DNA from: Panagrolaimus kolymaensis
Taxonomy: Eukaryota; Nematoda; Chromadorea; Rhabditida; Panagrolaimidae
Assembly (NCBI GenBank): GCA_028622995.1
Contig: JAJQJQ010000003.1
Span: forward strand, 8,370,001 to 8,434,000
DNA: 64,000 nucleotides
Direction of reading: 5' to 3'
Shown here: piece after piece, positions 1 through 11,546 of the stretch
How the letters are laid out: each line of letters begins with the position of its first letter
Numbering within the stretch: the first letter of the stretch is position 1
The notes under the pieces: model-generated
The model's database searches: none
Seen by the model: only the letters and a program-made list of their open reading frames with translations
Told to the model about the DNA's origin: nothing
Program-made: the position numbers and the translations under genes

Positions 1-1345
1 TGAAGCTATCATAGCAAACGCAAAAATTTTTGAATGAAAATGAAGAAGAAAAAAAATTACTGGCTTTCGACTGGCAAGTGGCAGGGCGGCGGCGGAAGCT
101 TTTTGTGAAGAATGTCAGATCGCAATTAAAGAAGAAAAAAAACATCCAAGCAACAAAGCAAAGGATGGATGGTTGGATAATAACAGCATTAAGAGAGATA
201 AAAAAACACAGAGACTTTGGGTACTCAAAAAGCATTTTTTATTTTTATTTTGAAAGGACTCTTTAAATTTAATTTTCTTTATTTTTCAAAAGAAATGAAA
301 GAAGAATAACTGAAACAGATGCTTGGGTTTTTTGTTTAAACTAATCATTTTTTAATTCAAACAAAATAAAGCAAAAAAAATGATGAAGCATCTTCTCAAA
401 GCAAAGAGAAATGAAAGCTGAAATCGAATGCTTTTTTCTTTTCGAGGAAAAGGAAAAAAACTGTAAAATAAACTTTATGAAATAAATTTGAAATCAAAAA
501 AACGAAAAAAAATACATTTTTGCTGTTCAAAAACATAAACAAAATAAAAGGAATTAAAAACAAAAATTATAAAGAAAAAAAACTTAGTATCAACTGATCT
601 TTTCTGACAATAAAAACAAAATAAAAATAATGTTAAGTTAAAAATAAAAACATGCCTCTGTTATTTATTTTTTTTAAACCTCAGAAGCTTAGCTTTTAAA
701 TAATCATTCCAACTCAGCTCGGCTAAGGTTAATGGATTACCTTGCTTGCCTGCCATCGAGAAAAATGCCTGCCTGTTAACCTTCAAAAAAAAACTTAACT
801 TACGCCCGCGATATCCCGTGGGTGTTTATCCTCCTCTTTTTACCCTCATTCATTTATTTTTGTCGTTGATCGAGATCAATCTGTCAAGAAGAAAAAAAAA
901 TTCTTTTTAAAATGTGTATTTTTCATTCTATTTTGAATTTGAAACAACTAAAAAAAAGTTAGATGAAAGAAAGTAAGAAAGAAAAATGAAAGATAATTTT
1001 TCATTATTTTTTATATTTTTTCTTCCTTGATGAGTTTGGGAATTTTTAACAATTGGTGTTTTTTAACTTAAAAATCTATCTATCTTATTATCTGTCAATG
1101 ATGTGAGTTAAAAAAAAAGAGAGCAAAAAATAAATAAAGAAGCAATTTCAATTGATGGATAAAAAAAAGAAGAAAAGATTCTTTGATTGTTCTGTGTCAC
1201 AGAGAAATACCAATTAGCGGTTATTCTTATTTCTTTTCTTTCTCACATATTTTTTTTCTGAGGAAAAAAGTGTCATTTTTCTCTTATTTCTTTATTTTTT
1301 TGTTTGCAGTTGCTTAAAATAAAATAAGAATTTAAAAAATTGGAA
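1..1345. other. AT-rich upstream region, no gene seen
   Basis: No convincing coding frame is present; short open frames here are lysine- and phenylalanine-rich translations of A and T runs. A T-rich acceptor-like sequence ending in TTTGCAG at 1309 lies just before the first orphan gene. It could be a trans-splice site or the end of a 5' UTR intron. Confidence 0.5.
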
Positions 1346-2281
1346 ATGGCGAATTGTCGAATACATATTCCTCAAAATTCTAAACTTCGATTAAAACTTT
1401 CTCATCCAGCAACAACAACTCAAAATTTAAATTTAAATTTATGTAAATCTGAAACCGATGTTCGTCGTATGCTTCATACTCGTCGAAAAACTGACGCAAC
1501 ATTAAATATTTCTCCACCAAGTTATGAACAACTTTTATCTAAAAGTCGAAGTGATTCAAAAGGTTTTATATTTAGTCGATTGCGGCGTTGTCGATCGGAA
1601 GATAAAATCGAAGAACTTCCACCCAAACCTGAACATGTGATAGAAGAACGTAAACGTGCACCTCGAGGTATTGCCGCGGTGGATGATTTCCCTTTGAAAG
1701 ATGAAGATAACAATAATTCTGAACAAGAAAAAAGATTTAATTTTAATGCTGGATTTGAAGCTTTTTATGATTCATGTTGTTTTAGTGTTCCAGCAGAAAA
1801 TTGGGGAAATTGGTCGATGGCTCCCAAAAGGGTGAGTAAGATTATCCTCTTTTTTTATTTGCCACATCTGTCTTTTCTTGTCGTTCACATGTCTTGTCTT
1901 ACATTTGGCAGGCATAAAAATGGTTTTTGCTGTTTTCTGGCCGCCGTTTTTGCAACCAATTCTTTCTTCTTCCCTTTTTCTTAGAGGAGTTTATTGTTGC
2001 AAAGAAAAAAATAAGGCAAAAAAAAAGAAGAAGAAAGTCATTTTGATCAATATCTATCTGTATTCACTCATTTGCTTGCTTAGTTGCGCCTTTTTGTTTT
2101 ATTCCTCCTCGTCGTTGATTCTCTTCCTCTATTTTTCCTATCTATGAATATTTATGACTATCAAATAAATAACTTACAGGTGTTTTATAAATATAAAAAA
2201 AAGTTCAGAGAGCATTACGTAAAAGTAAAAGTAGCAACAAAAGTTTTAAGGGTTTTTATGCGCATTTCCGTTTATTATTAG
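1346..2281 (+). CDS. Orphan basic/acidic protein, two exons
   Basis: Exons 1346-1831 and 2180-2281 join in phase 0 through a canonical intron (GTGAGT to TTACAG) and give 195 residues. I do not recognise the family. The N-terminal half is polar, with several Arg-Arg and Arg-Ser stretches. An acidic Asn-rich stretch follows at about residues 118-132. A short segment rich in Phe, Cys and Trp lies near residues 133-160. The second exon adds a strongly basic tail of about 33 residues that ends in hydrophobic residues. There is no signal peptide or clear membrane span. The frame can be opened 6 nt earlier at a TTG, but the ATG at 1346 is the natural start and follows a T-rich acceptor. The unspliced frame would read on to 1984 with low-complexity sequence, which argues for the intron. 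Function is unknown; a nuclear or cytoplasmic regulatory protein would fit the composition. Confidence 0.6.
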
Positions 2282-2994
2282 TTTGGTTTATTTTTAGTTT
2301 GATTTTATATATGTATTTTTCTTCGCATGTGCTTTTTTGTAAGCGTCGTCACCGTCATCAATGTAATTATTGTCAAAAAAATAAAATTTTGTATGTATGT
2401 TTGTTATTGACGCATGCGTCTTTGGTGTTAGTTATACAGAGAAATGCAAGCATGTGCTGATATTTTTGATGATGAAATCGTTAACTTTATTTTTTATCGG
2501 GCTTTTTTATCTTTTGACATTTCCGTTTTTAATTTTTCTAAAAACACATTCATTCCCAAACAAATTAAAATTATATATTTAAACGCTTGCTTTTTTTTTA
2601 AATCTTTACTTATTTTTCTAGTTTTGAAGTTTGAGAATTTAAGAGAAGGTTTTGAGAAGTAACATAGCTTTCCCCATTTATTTTTGATAATAATTTTGTG
2701 TTAATTCTGTTTAAAAATTTAGTTTCATAGCCATCGAAGAAAAGATTTTGTAAATCCATGAAGTCCAACTCAAAGTGCACATAACTAACTATTGGCATAA
2801 TAAGATTGAATGCCATTAAAAATTTTGCAACCTAAATTTTTACATTTGTTTTTTCTTCAAACTTTTTTCATTCTTTTTTAATTTGTTTGTTACACTTTTC
2901 TTTCTTCTTGTTTGCACATTTCAACTTCAAATAAAGCTGTGAATAAAGTTTTTTGATTGATTTATAATCAAAGAAGAAGTTCAATATAACAATC
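2282..2994. other. Intergenic, no gene seen
   Basis: This is the 3' flank of the orphan gene and the promoter side of the first copine. An AATAAA-type signal near 2382-2390 could serve the upstream gene. Nothing else recognisable is present. Confidence 0.4.
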
Positions 2995-5900
2995 ATGCCG
3001 TTTTTCAACTGCTTTCGAAACAGCAAAAAGAAAGCTCCTTCAACTCCTGCTCCGCCGACAACTCCTGTTCGTCAACCTCTTCCTGCTCGACGTCCAATGG
3101 TTTCGGTATCTTTTTTATTTTTTACTTAATACTTTTCCATATAACAACATGGTCATTCTTGGCTTAAACTTGATCACCACTTTCCTCCATTTTTTGTTCC
3201 TCTTTTAAAAGATAGATTATTTTCGATGTTTTTCTAAGCCAAAAAGTGATAGATAAAACCTTTTTTCCTTTTTGTTTTATCCATTCATTCACCTGATTAC
3301 TTTTTTCATTTAACGATAACAACACTTGCTTTTTCTGCTGCTTTTTAAAGACGTAATGTGTCCAGCTAAAACTAAATCATATGACGTCATTGTGCTTTTA
3401 TTTTTAGCAAGATAGTGCATATATATATGGACGTTAGCTACGTCACTTCGCTTCACTTTTTTTTTTCTTGTTGTTTTAAATTTTCTTCCCATCTTTTTCT
3501 TGCTAAAGCAAAATTTCGTTATGTTTTTTTATCACGTAAAGGAGAAATAGTAGAAGATGAAGGAGAGACAAAAAAACTTATAAAAAGCGAAGAAAAAATA
3601 CGTTGCTCCTTCTTCAAAAATGCGATGCCTTGTTTTTGTGCTTTTTGTGCTGCTATCTCGCTTTCCTTCTCCTTGCTTGTTAGTTGTTGACCAGCCTGCT
3701 TGCTGCCTATAAGGAGCAGCGCATTCTTTTTCTTGTTGTTGTCTATCCACCGAAGCAAGCATCAACAAAGTCACGGGGAAAGAACGTTGCAATGCAGAGT
3801 CAGCTTTCTTCTTTTTTTCTAGGCTTTTTTTTTCGTAATTTTCTATTTTTGTTGCCTCTTATCCAATAGCGAGGAGGTTAAATTGGAATTTTAGAAAACA
3901 CAATGAGCACTCGTTTTGGTCATAAACCCTTTTCTCTTTCACCCGCGTGTTTTTTCTTTCTGCTCCGTTTTAATTTATTTCTATTTTTTAGGAAATGAAT
4001 CCAAATGCTCCTGCAACAAAACTTGAGCTGACACTTACTGCAAGGTACTGTTTATTACAACGCTTTTGTTTTTCACTTTTTTCACCATCGCTATGTTTTA
4101 GAAATCTCAAAGATTGTGATGTGTTTTCAAAATCTGATCCATTATGTGTTGTGTTTGAAGCATTTCATTCCGCTGATAATTCTGGTTTAAAGTATGGAGA
4201 AATTGGAAGAACAGAATGTGTAAAGAATTGTTTGAATCCAGAATGGAATACCAAGATCGTCCTAGATTACATGTTTGAAGAACGACAACGCATGAAATTC
4301 GAAATGTTTGTTTTGTGTTTACTCTATCTCTGCAAATATTTCTTTACTTTTTTTAGCTATGATATCGATAATGCATCACAAGCTTTATCTCAACATGACT
4401 TTCTTGGAAGAACTGAATGCGATTTAGCAGATATTGTTGCTGCTCCATTTTCATCTTTGACGCTTCCTTTAAAGTAAGAAGAATAATATTTTTACGTTCA
4501 GCTGCAATAACTTATCAATCGTTTAGGGATTTGAAAAGACAAAATGGTTCCATTACTATCCATGCTGAAGAAGTGAATGAAGGTCAAACAGAATCTATGA
4601 GATTTATCGTTTATGGAATTGGCTTGGATAAGAAGGACTTCTTCGGGAAATCTGATCCTTTTTTGAATATTTATCGTCCTATTCCAGATGGAACGTGAGT
4701 CAACAAAATGGCGTTGTTTGATTGTTTATGTTATTGTTTGATATTTTAGAAAGCAATTGGTTCATCGTACTGAAGTTATCAAAAAGACTTTGAATCCGCA
4801 ATGGAAACCTTTCAATATTTCTGTGAGAGCATTATGTCAAGGTGACAAAAATCGGTTGGTTTTTTAGTATGCTGACTTTTGTAATGTTTAATCTTTTAGC
4901 GACTTCATTATTGAATGCTATGATTATGATAATGATGGAGGGTGAGCTAATCATTTTTCTTTTATCCTTGTACAGTTAGTGTCGATATCCAATTTGAGAA
5001 ATATTTATTTCCCTTTCGTTTATCTTTTTAAAAACTCAAATTACTCTACCTTTGTTTATTGGTTTTTATATCACTAAAGCTTTACGCACTAAACTCCTTT
5101 ATTGCTTTGTGTGTATGGTCCGTTTCTTTACTGTCCAGCACGCAAATGCAAGCCATCCACAAACACCTATTTACTTTTTCAGTTCCAGACATGACTTTAT
5201 TGGTATAACAAGAACATGTGTGAACAAGTTAGCTTCTGGTGATATCCGAGAATTAGACCTTATCAATGAAAAGAAAAGAGCAAAGAAAGGAAAGAAGTAC
5301 AAAAACTCTGGTGTTCTTAGATTTGAAGTTGCAAAGTTGGAAAAAGAATACACATTTTTAGATTTTATTCATGGAGGGTAAGCTTTTGTTTTCACTGTAA
5401 ACAGGTTTTTCAAATGTTTTTTTTTTTTCAGATTGGAACTGGATTTTTCTTTATCTGTTGATTTCACTGCATCAAACGGTGCTGTTACTGTGCCAAATTC
5501 TCTTCATTTTTGTAATCCACATTCCAACAATGAGTATCAAATGGCTATCACAGCTGTACTGGATATTTGTCAAGCTTATAACAAAACAAAGAACTTTGCT
5601 GCTTATGGTTTTGGAGCTCAAATACCACCAACTTATACTGTCAGCCATCTATTCCCATTGGTATGAACTTATTTGCTTCTTTATTTTCGTAAACGTTTGT
5701 TTTTTAGAATTTGAACAGTCCTGAAGTTCATGGAATCGAAGGAGTTATGCAAGCTTATGCTACTTCACTTCGCAATACAACGCTTTATGGTCCAACTAAT
5801 TTTGCTCCAACAATTAATGAAGCAGCAAAAAGAGCGGCATATTATGCTCCTACTGGAGGAAAATATCAAATTTTGTTAATTATTACTGATGGTGTTATCT

Positions 5901-6481
5901 CTGATATGGCTGCCACAAAGAATGCTATCATAATGGTATGGTTTTGTACTTTCATATCATAACCCATAACTGTTTTTTAGGCTTCTACCTTACCTTTATC
6001 AATCATTATTGTTGGAGTTGGTGATGCTGATTTTGATAAAATGGATGAACTTGATTCAGATGATACATTACTAACGTGCAATGGTCGATCTGCTAAGCGT
6101 GATATCGTTCAATTTGTTCCATTCAGAAAATTCGTCAAGAAAGGATTTGCTGTTTCACCATTTGAACAAGAACGGCTCCAATATTTGCTCGCTAAAGAAG
6201 TCTTAGCTGAAGTTCCTGGTCAAATTGTCTCATACATGAAAGCTAATAACATTGTTCCTCAAGCGCCAAAACATCCTGATACATTGTCTACAAATCTCTC
6301 ATCATCAGCAGCATATCCATCAAGTAACATTTATCCATCAAATGATCATCCTTATCCAAGTTATGCTCCAGAAAATCCTCCTGCCTATGATGAAGCTATG
6401 GCACCTGGAATCAGTATGAATCAAGTTACTGTTGGCTTCGCAAATAGTGTTAATGTCAAAGCATCTGCTCCTTACTTCTAA
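2995..6481 (+). CDS. Copine, first of tandem pair
   Basis: Copines are calcium-dependent phospholipid-binding proteins that move to membranes and recruit partners through a von Willebrand A-like domain. Eleven exons are read: 2995-3105, 3992-4044, 4102-4305, 4357-4473, 4527-4694, 4750-4854, 4900-4941, 5189-5377, 5432-5660, 5708-5935 and 5981-6481, giving 648 residues. A Pro-rich N-terminus of about 40 residues precedes C2A ([15 protein letters not shown]), then C2B (GKSDPF, NPQWKPF), then the vWA/copine domain with the MIDAS-like VDFTASNG and conserved segments around the [15 protein letters not shown] and VPFR motifs. The last 60 residues are Pro/Ser/Tyr-rich, ending in a [13 protein letters not shown] stretch. 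The start is supported by the same MPFF opening in the neighbouring copy. A polyadenylation signal lies at 6699. Intron 1 is 886 bp; most others are about 45-60 bp. Family assignment is secure; the paralogue is not assigned. Confidence 0.93.
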
Positions 6482-7341
6482 ACCAAATTTTTATGTTTAC
6501 TAATTTATTGACTATCCCAGATATTGTAATGTTGCTTTGTTATCCATTTTTACGGGCTAATTATGTATTACATTGTAGCCATTCAAAATTCAACTAATAT
6601 CACTTTTTTTTGTCTTTTTAAACCTCAACAACAATCGATAATCATTCTCTGCCTCTTTTGTTTTGTTTTATTTATGTAATGTTGCTTTTTTGTATGTAAA
6701 TAAAACATTTTGAATCAATAACTTTATCTACCAACAACAATAACACGATCTGTATAAAAGAAGGAAAATCAAAAGTAAGATTTTACAGAGTGATAGATAA
6801 ACTAAAAAACACCCATTGTTGAATAATAAAATTACATATACATTAATTGAAGGTATTTCCATTGACTTCTTCTCTCAAATTTTTTTGGAAAATTTCTGGC
6901 ATTCAACGAAAATGGTCTTATTCTAAACGTTTTATCACTAATCGGTTAACAAATTTTTAACGAAGAGCTGATTTAAAATTATTTACGCAATTTTCTGGAA
7001 TGCTTGGTAAACATCCAATTAGAATTTATGTAGAAGGTGCTATGCGGTAAATAGTTCTCAAAAAATTTGATTTTGTACCACGATGAAATGAAAAACTCCC
7101 GTGTAATCAATAATGAAATTTTTAATTGATTTGGTAGTATTTTCCGAATCATACAATTCTGAATATGAATAGATGTACAAATTGAAACTTCGAAAAATTT
7201 TTAACATAAAATTTGCATTGTTTTTCTTTTGCCATCATTTTTTATTCTATCTTTTTTTGTTTCACGTTTTTTAGTTTGTTGTTTCTCTCAACTTCAAAGA
7301 AAGCTGCTAATAAAGTTGATTGATTATCTATTACAACAATC
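6482..7341. other. Intergenic between copines, possible gene remnant
   Basis: The first 260 bp are the 3' UTR of copine 1. Between about 6847 and 7050 a plus-strand frame runs for 67 codons with only one internal stop (TAA at 6958-6960). It has a protein-like composition on both sides (for example NRLTNF before and RRADLKLF after the stop). It lacks a start ATG and I do not recognise it. The remainder is AT-rich DNA and the upstream region of copine 2. Confidence 0.35.
6552..6744 (+). repeat. Duplicated 3' UTR, copy 1
   Basis: About 190 bp downstream of copine 1, from ACGGGCTAA through the polyadenylation signal and the following CAACAACAATAA stretch, is nearly identical to 10051-10242 downstream of copine 2. 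This shows that the duplication unit covered the whole gene and its 3' end. Confidence 0.9.
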
Positions 7342-9866
7342 ATGCCATTTTTTGGTCGAAAAAAGAAAGACAAAGTTTTTACTGTTGCTCCTGCTCCTCC
7401 AAATACTCCTGCTCGTCCATTGGTTTCGGTATGTTATTTTTATTTTACACTTTTGTTATAAACGTTTTTGTGTTTCTTTTTTCAATGTAGTTTTAATTTA
7501 TTTCGATTTTTAGCAAACAAATCCAAATGCTTCTACAATAAAGCTTCTAAATTCTCCTTCAACAAAGCTCGAATTGACATTATCTGCAAAGTATGGTTTA
7601 TTTAACCCTTTTGTCTGTGTATCTTTTTTATGATGGTCATATTTTTAGAAATCTCAAAGATCGTGATAAACTTTCAAAATCTGATCCAACATGTGTTGTT
7701 TTTGAAGGATTTCATGCCGCTGATAATACTGGCATAAAGTATGCAGAAATTGGACGAACTGAATGTGTAAAGAATTGTTTGAATCCTGAATGGAGCACTA
7801 AGATTATCCTTGACTACAAGTTTGAAGAACGACAACGTATGTCTTTTATGATGTAAGCTTACTTTACCTACCTACTCGTATTTGACTAACAATTCTTTCA
7901 TTTTTTTAGCTATGATATTGATAGTGCTTCACCAGTTTTAAATAAGCATGACTTTCTTGGAAGAGTTGAATGTGATTTAGCAGATATTGTTGCTGCTCCT
8001 TTTTCATCTTTGACGCTTCCTTTAAAGTAAGAATAATAGGTTTACGTTCAGCTGCAATAACTTATCAATCGTTTAGAGATTTGAAGAGACAAAATGGTAC
8101 CATTACTATTCATGGCGAAGAACTCAATCAAGGTCAAACAGAATCTATGGGATTTGTTATACATGGAACTGGCTTGGATAAGAAAGACTTCTGTGGAAAA
8201 TCTGATCCGTTTTTGAACGTTTATCGTCCAATGCCTGATGGAACGTGAGTCTAAAATAATGATGTTTTGATTGTTTATGTAAAAATTTGATATTTTAGGA
8301 AACAATTGGTTCATCGCACTGAATTTATCAAAAGGACTTTGAAGCCACAATGGAAACCTTTTCAACTTTCTGTTAGAGCATTATGTCAAGGAGATAAAGA
8401 TAGGTTGGGTTTTGTGACTTACTAGCTTTTTTAACTTTGTTTTTTAGTGATTTCATTATTGAATGTTATGATTATGATAATGATGGAGGGTAAGATTATC
8501 TTTTGGTTTATTCTTGGTAGTGTGCTTCTAGTTCAACATAAGAATTCTTTACTTTCACATTAACAACCTATCTTTACGTACATAACTCCTTTGTTGCTTT
8601 GTGTGTTATGCTCTGTTTCTTAGTGAGCAGCACGCAAATGCATGGCATCCATAACATGGTTTCATTTTTTTCTGTTCCAGACATGATCTTATTGGCGTCA
8701 CTCAAACATCTGTAAACAAGCTAGCTTCTGGTGCTATTCGAGAATTAGAACTTATCAATGAACAGAAAAAAGCTAAAAGATGTAAGAAGTACAAAAACTC
8801 GGGTACTCTAAGAATCGTAACCGCGAAATTAGAACGAGAATACACATTTTTGGACTTTATTCATGGAGGGTAAGATTTTGAAGTGTTTAAAGGAGTTGTT
8901 CTAATAAGTTTTTTTCCAGATTGGAACTTGATTTTTCTGTTTCTGTTGATTTCACTGCTTCAAATGGCGAAATTTCATCACCTGGTTCCCTTCATTATTG
9001 CAATCCAAATTCCAACAATGAGTATCAAATGGCTATCCGGGCTGTATTGGATATTTGTCAAGCTTATAACAAAACAAAGAACTTTGCTGCTTATGGATTC
9101 GGAGCTCAAATACCACCAAATTATCAAGTCAGCCATCTTTTCGCATTGGTATGAACTTTGATGCTTTATATTCTTTAAAAATTTGCTTTTTTAGAATTCG
9201 AACAATACTGATCCTGAAGTTAAAGGAATTGAAGGTGTTATGCAAGCTTATGCAACTTCACTTCGAAGCACAACACTCTATGGTCCAACAAATTTTGCTC
9301 CCACCATTAACGAAGCAATAAACCGAGCAGTTTACTATGGACCTAATGGAGGAAAATATCAAATTTTACTGATTATTACTGATGGTGATATTAATGATAT
9401 GCCTGAAACGATGACAGCTATCATAAAGGTATTTATTTTTTACTGATTTTCGTTTAACCGAGGGATTTTTCAGGCTTCTTCTTTACCTTTGTCAATCATT
9501 ATTGTGGGAGTTGGCAATTTCAATTTCGCTAAAATGGATGTACTTGATTCAGATGATCGACTATTAACATATGGTGGTTACTGTGCTCATCGTGATATCG
9601 TTCAATTCGTGCCATTCAGAAAATTTGTGAATAAAGATAGTGGTGTTTCTCCATTCGAACAAGAACGACTCCAATATTTGCTTGCTAAAGAAGTCTTAGC
9701 TGAAGTTCCTGGTCAAATTGTTTCTTATATGAAGACTTACCAAATCGTTCCTAAGACTCCGCAAAATACAGATACAAAGTCAACAACTAAATCGCCATCA
9801 ACAGAAAATCGATCTTCTATGAAACAACCTAGCATTTATCCACCTCTTCCTTCCACAAACCATTAA
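7342..9866 (+). CDS. Copine, second of tandem pair, C-terminus shortened
   Basis: Eleven exons are read: 7342-7428, 7514-7590, 7649-7852, 7910-8026, 8077-8244, 8299-8403, 8448-8489, 8681-8869, 8920-9148, 9195-9428 and 9474-9866, giving 614 residues. Exons 3 to 9 have exactly the same lengths as in the upstream copine and all intron phases agree, so the two arose by tandem duplication. C2A, C2B and the vWA domain ([13 protein letters not shown]-like site, GFGAQIPP) are intact. The frame stops at 9864, after a Thr/Ser/Pro-rich stretch. The DNA beyond the stop still resembles the C-terminal tail of copine 1, but in the +1 frame. Introns are shorter than in copine 1 (intron 1 is 85 bp). A polyadenylation signal is at 10198. 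Function is as for other copines: calcium-regulated membrane binding. The loss of the tail may alter partner binding; that is inference. Confidence 0.92.
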
Positions 9867-9987
9867 TACTATTTCAAGCTATGTTCCATCAAATTTGTCT
9901 GCTTATGGTTATGCTATGGCTCATGGTATCAATATGAATCAAATAACTTTTAGCCTCGCAAATTGTCTTAGTGTCCAATTCTTTTAA
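9865..9987 (+). pseudogene. Out-of-frame remnant of copine C-terminal tail
   Basis: Directly past the copine 2 stop, the +1 frame reads about 40 codons ending at a TAA at 9985-9987. The segments ending in AYGYAMAHGINMNQI and SLANC match [15 protein letters not shown] and GFANS of copine 1. The tail was therefore once coding and was cut off by a small indel upstream of the present stop. Confidence 0.8.
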
Positions 9988-10050
9988 ACTTGCATAAATA
10001 CTTATTTATTAACTTTTCTGATTTTGTACTCTATGCTTTATTATCTTTTT

Positions 10051-10242
10051 ACGGGCTAATTATTTATAACATTGTATCCATTCAAAATTCAACTAATATC
10101 ACTTTTTTTTGTCTTTTTAAACCTCAACAACAATCGATAACCATTCTCTGCCTCTAGTGTTTTGTTTTATTTATGTAATGTTGCTTTTTTGTATGTAAAT
10201 AAAACACTTTCAATCAATAACTTTATCAACAACAACAATAAC
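10051..10242 (+). repeat. Duplicated 3' UTR, copy 2
   Basis: This is the partner of 6552-6744. Identity is visibly higher than in most of the flanking intergenic DNA, so recent duplication or gene conversion of the 3' end is likely. Confidence 0.9.
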
Positions 10243-10277
10243 GTTTAAACGAACAAAACATATCAACAAAACAATAA

Positions 10278-10901
10278 TTAACTTTTAAACCAAACAAAGA
10301 ATATTTTGAGGGAAACGTTGAAAATAATGCAATATAAAATGCAAACAAAAAATGCTAAAGCTTCTTCACCAATTCGTTTTTTCATGCTTTTGATTTCTTT
10401 TGGAACAACTGGAGTACTTTCAAATTTGTTTACATCAAATGAGTAATCATCATATCCACCCGTAGCACTTCCATCGGAATCATTAGCAAAATCATCATCA
10501 TGTGTAATAACAGAAGAAGATTGTGATTGTGTCAATGGAGTTGATTCCGCCTAAAAATATTAAAATAATACGATTTTAATAATCAAAGCAAAGAGATAAA
10601 TTTACAGGAGAATTTTTTGGCTTTCTTTTCTTGTTCTTTCGTTTTCCATATTTCCATCGATTTAATAAACGTAAACCAGCATCAAAATCTTTTGTATATG
10701 GATAAGCAAGATCTAATCTCTAAAAATAAAAGCGAATATGTAAAATTTGAGAGAGAAGCATCAAATAACCAACATCTTCATCTTTTGGATAAACAGGTTC
10801 TTGAATAGTCTAAAAGTTGAAACATGAATACAGAGTATATATTAAAGATGTTAGTTACTTACCGACCAATCAAAGTCATCATCAATAATGTTTGAAGCCA
10901 T
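10278..10901 (-). CDS. Small acidic protein with C-terminal membrane anchor
   Basis: Exons on the minus strand are 10901-10863, 10809-10774, 10719-10606 and 10550-10278, all in phase 0, giving 153 residues. The start ATG lies in an Asp-rich opening (DDDFDW). A basic patch follows near residues 48-60 (KYGKRKNKKRKPK), which could be a nuclear localisation or membrane-proximal signal. Then comes a Ser/Asp-rich acidic middle. The last 25 residues form one hydrophobic span (around FFVCILYCIIFNV) ending a few residues from the C-terminus, so the protein looks tail-anchored. A T-rich acceptor-like site (CTTTTCCAG) lies about 45 bp upstream of the ATG. I do not recognise a family. It converges with copine 2 at the 3' ends. 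Confidence 0.65.
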
Positions 10902-11546
10902 TGGTTGAATACTGTCAGTTCGATAAAAGTGAGCAACACAAAAACCTGGAAAAGTAACATGATGATTGTAAAAAAAATGTGCCACGCAAAAGCAAAAAAA
11001 TATTTATCTTTCATAACTTTTCGCGCTTCAAAACTTTTTAGTTGAAATTCGATGCATTTCTATTAAAGATTATTGTAAACAATTAAAGGTATTTTGATTT
11101 AAATAATGCGATATAAAAACTTGTATTACAAGGAATTGTTTATTTGCAAAAAAGTTGTCTTCTTTGTTTTTTTGCCTCAAATAAAAGTTTAGGTAAGCAT
11201 TTTTGAAAGAAGTGTTTAGTTTTAACACGAACGTTTGCTTTTGGGGCATGTTTTTTTTGTTGTTGTTTCAGTCAGTTTCATTTTTCAAACAGTAATCATT
11301 TCGCATTTTTTCTAATTTGGAAGTTGGTTAATATTTTTCCTGCTGTAATTATTACTTTCCCTTTGTTTACGTTTCATGTTTCGATTTATTATTCCTTTGG
11401 TTGTATTTTATAGTTTAACATTTTACAAATTGTATACTTTTTTCCCATTCGTGGTTTTTTGCGTGATTGTTTCTTATTTGTCACCTTCAAAATCTTTAAA
11501 CAAACCTTTTTTAGAGTTTTCTCTTTGCAACTCAAGAAAGGTGACA
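10902..11546. other. Divergent upstream region
   Basis: This interval separates the minus-strand tail-anchored gene from the plus-strand Gln/His-rich gene and is presumably promoter and 5' UTR for both. No RNA gene or repeat is seen. Confidence 0.4.

Noticed and set aside
3310..3869. Several overlapping frames on both strands in copine 1 intron 1
   Set aside because: Mutually overlapping, low-complexity, and the region is bounded by good copine splice sites.
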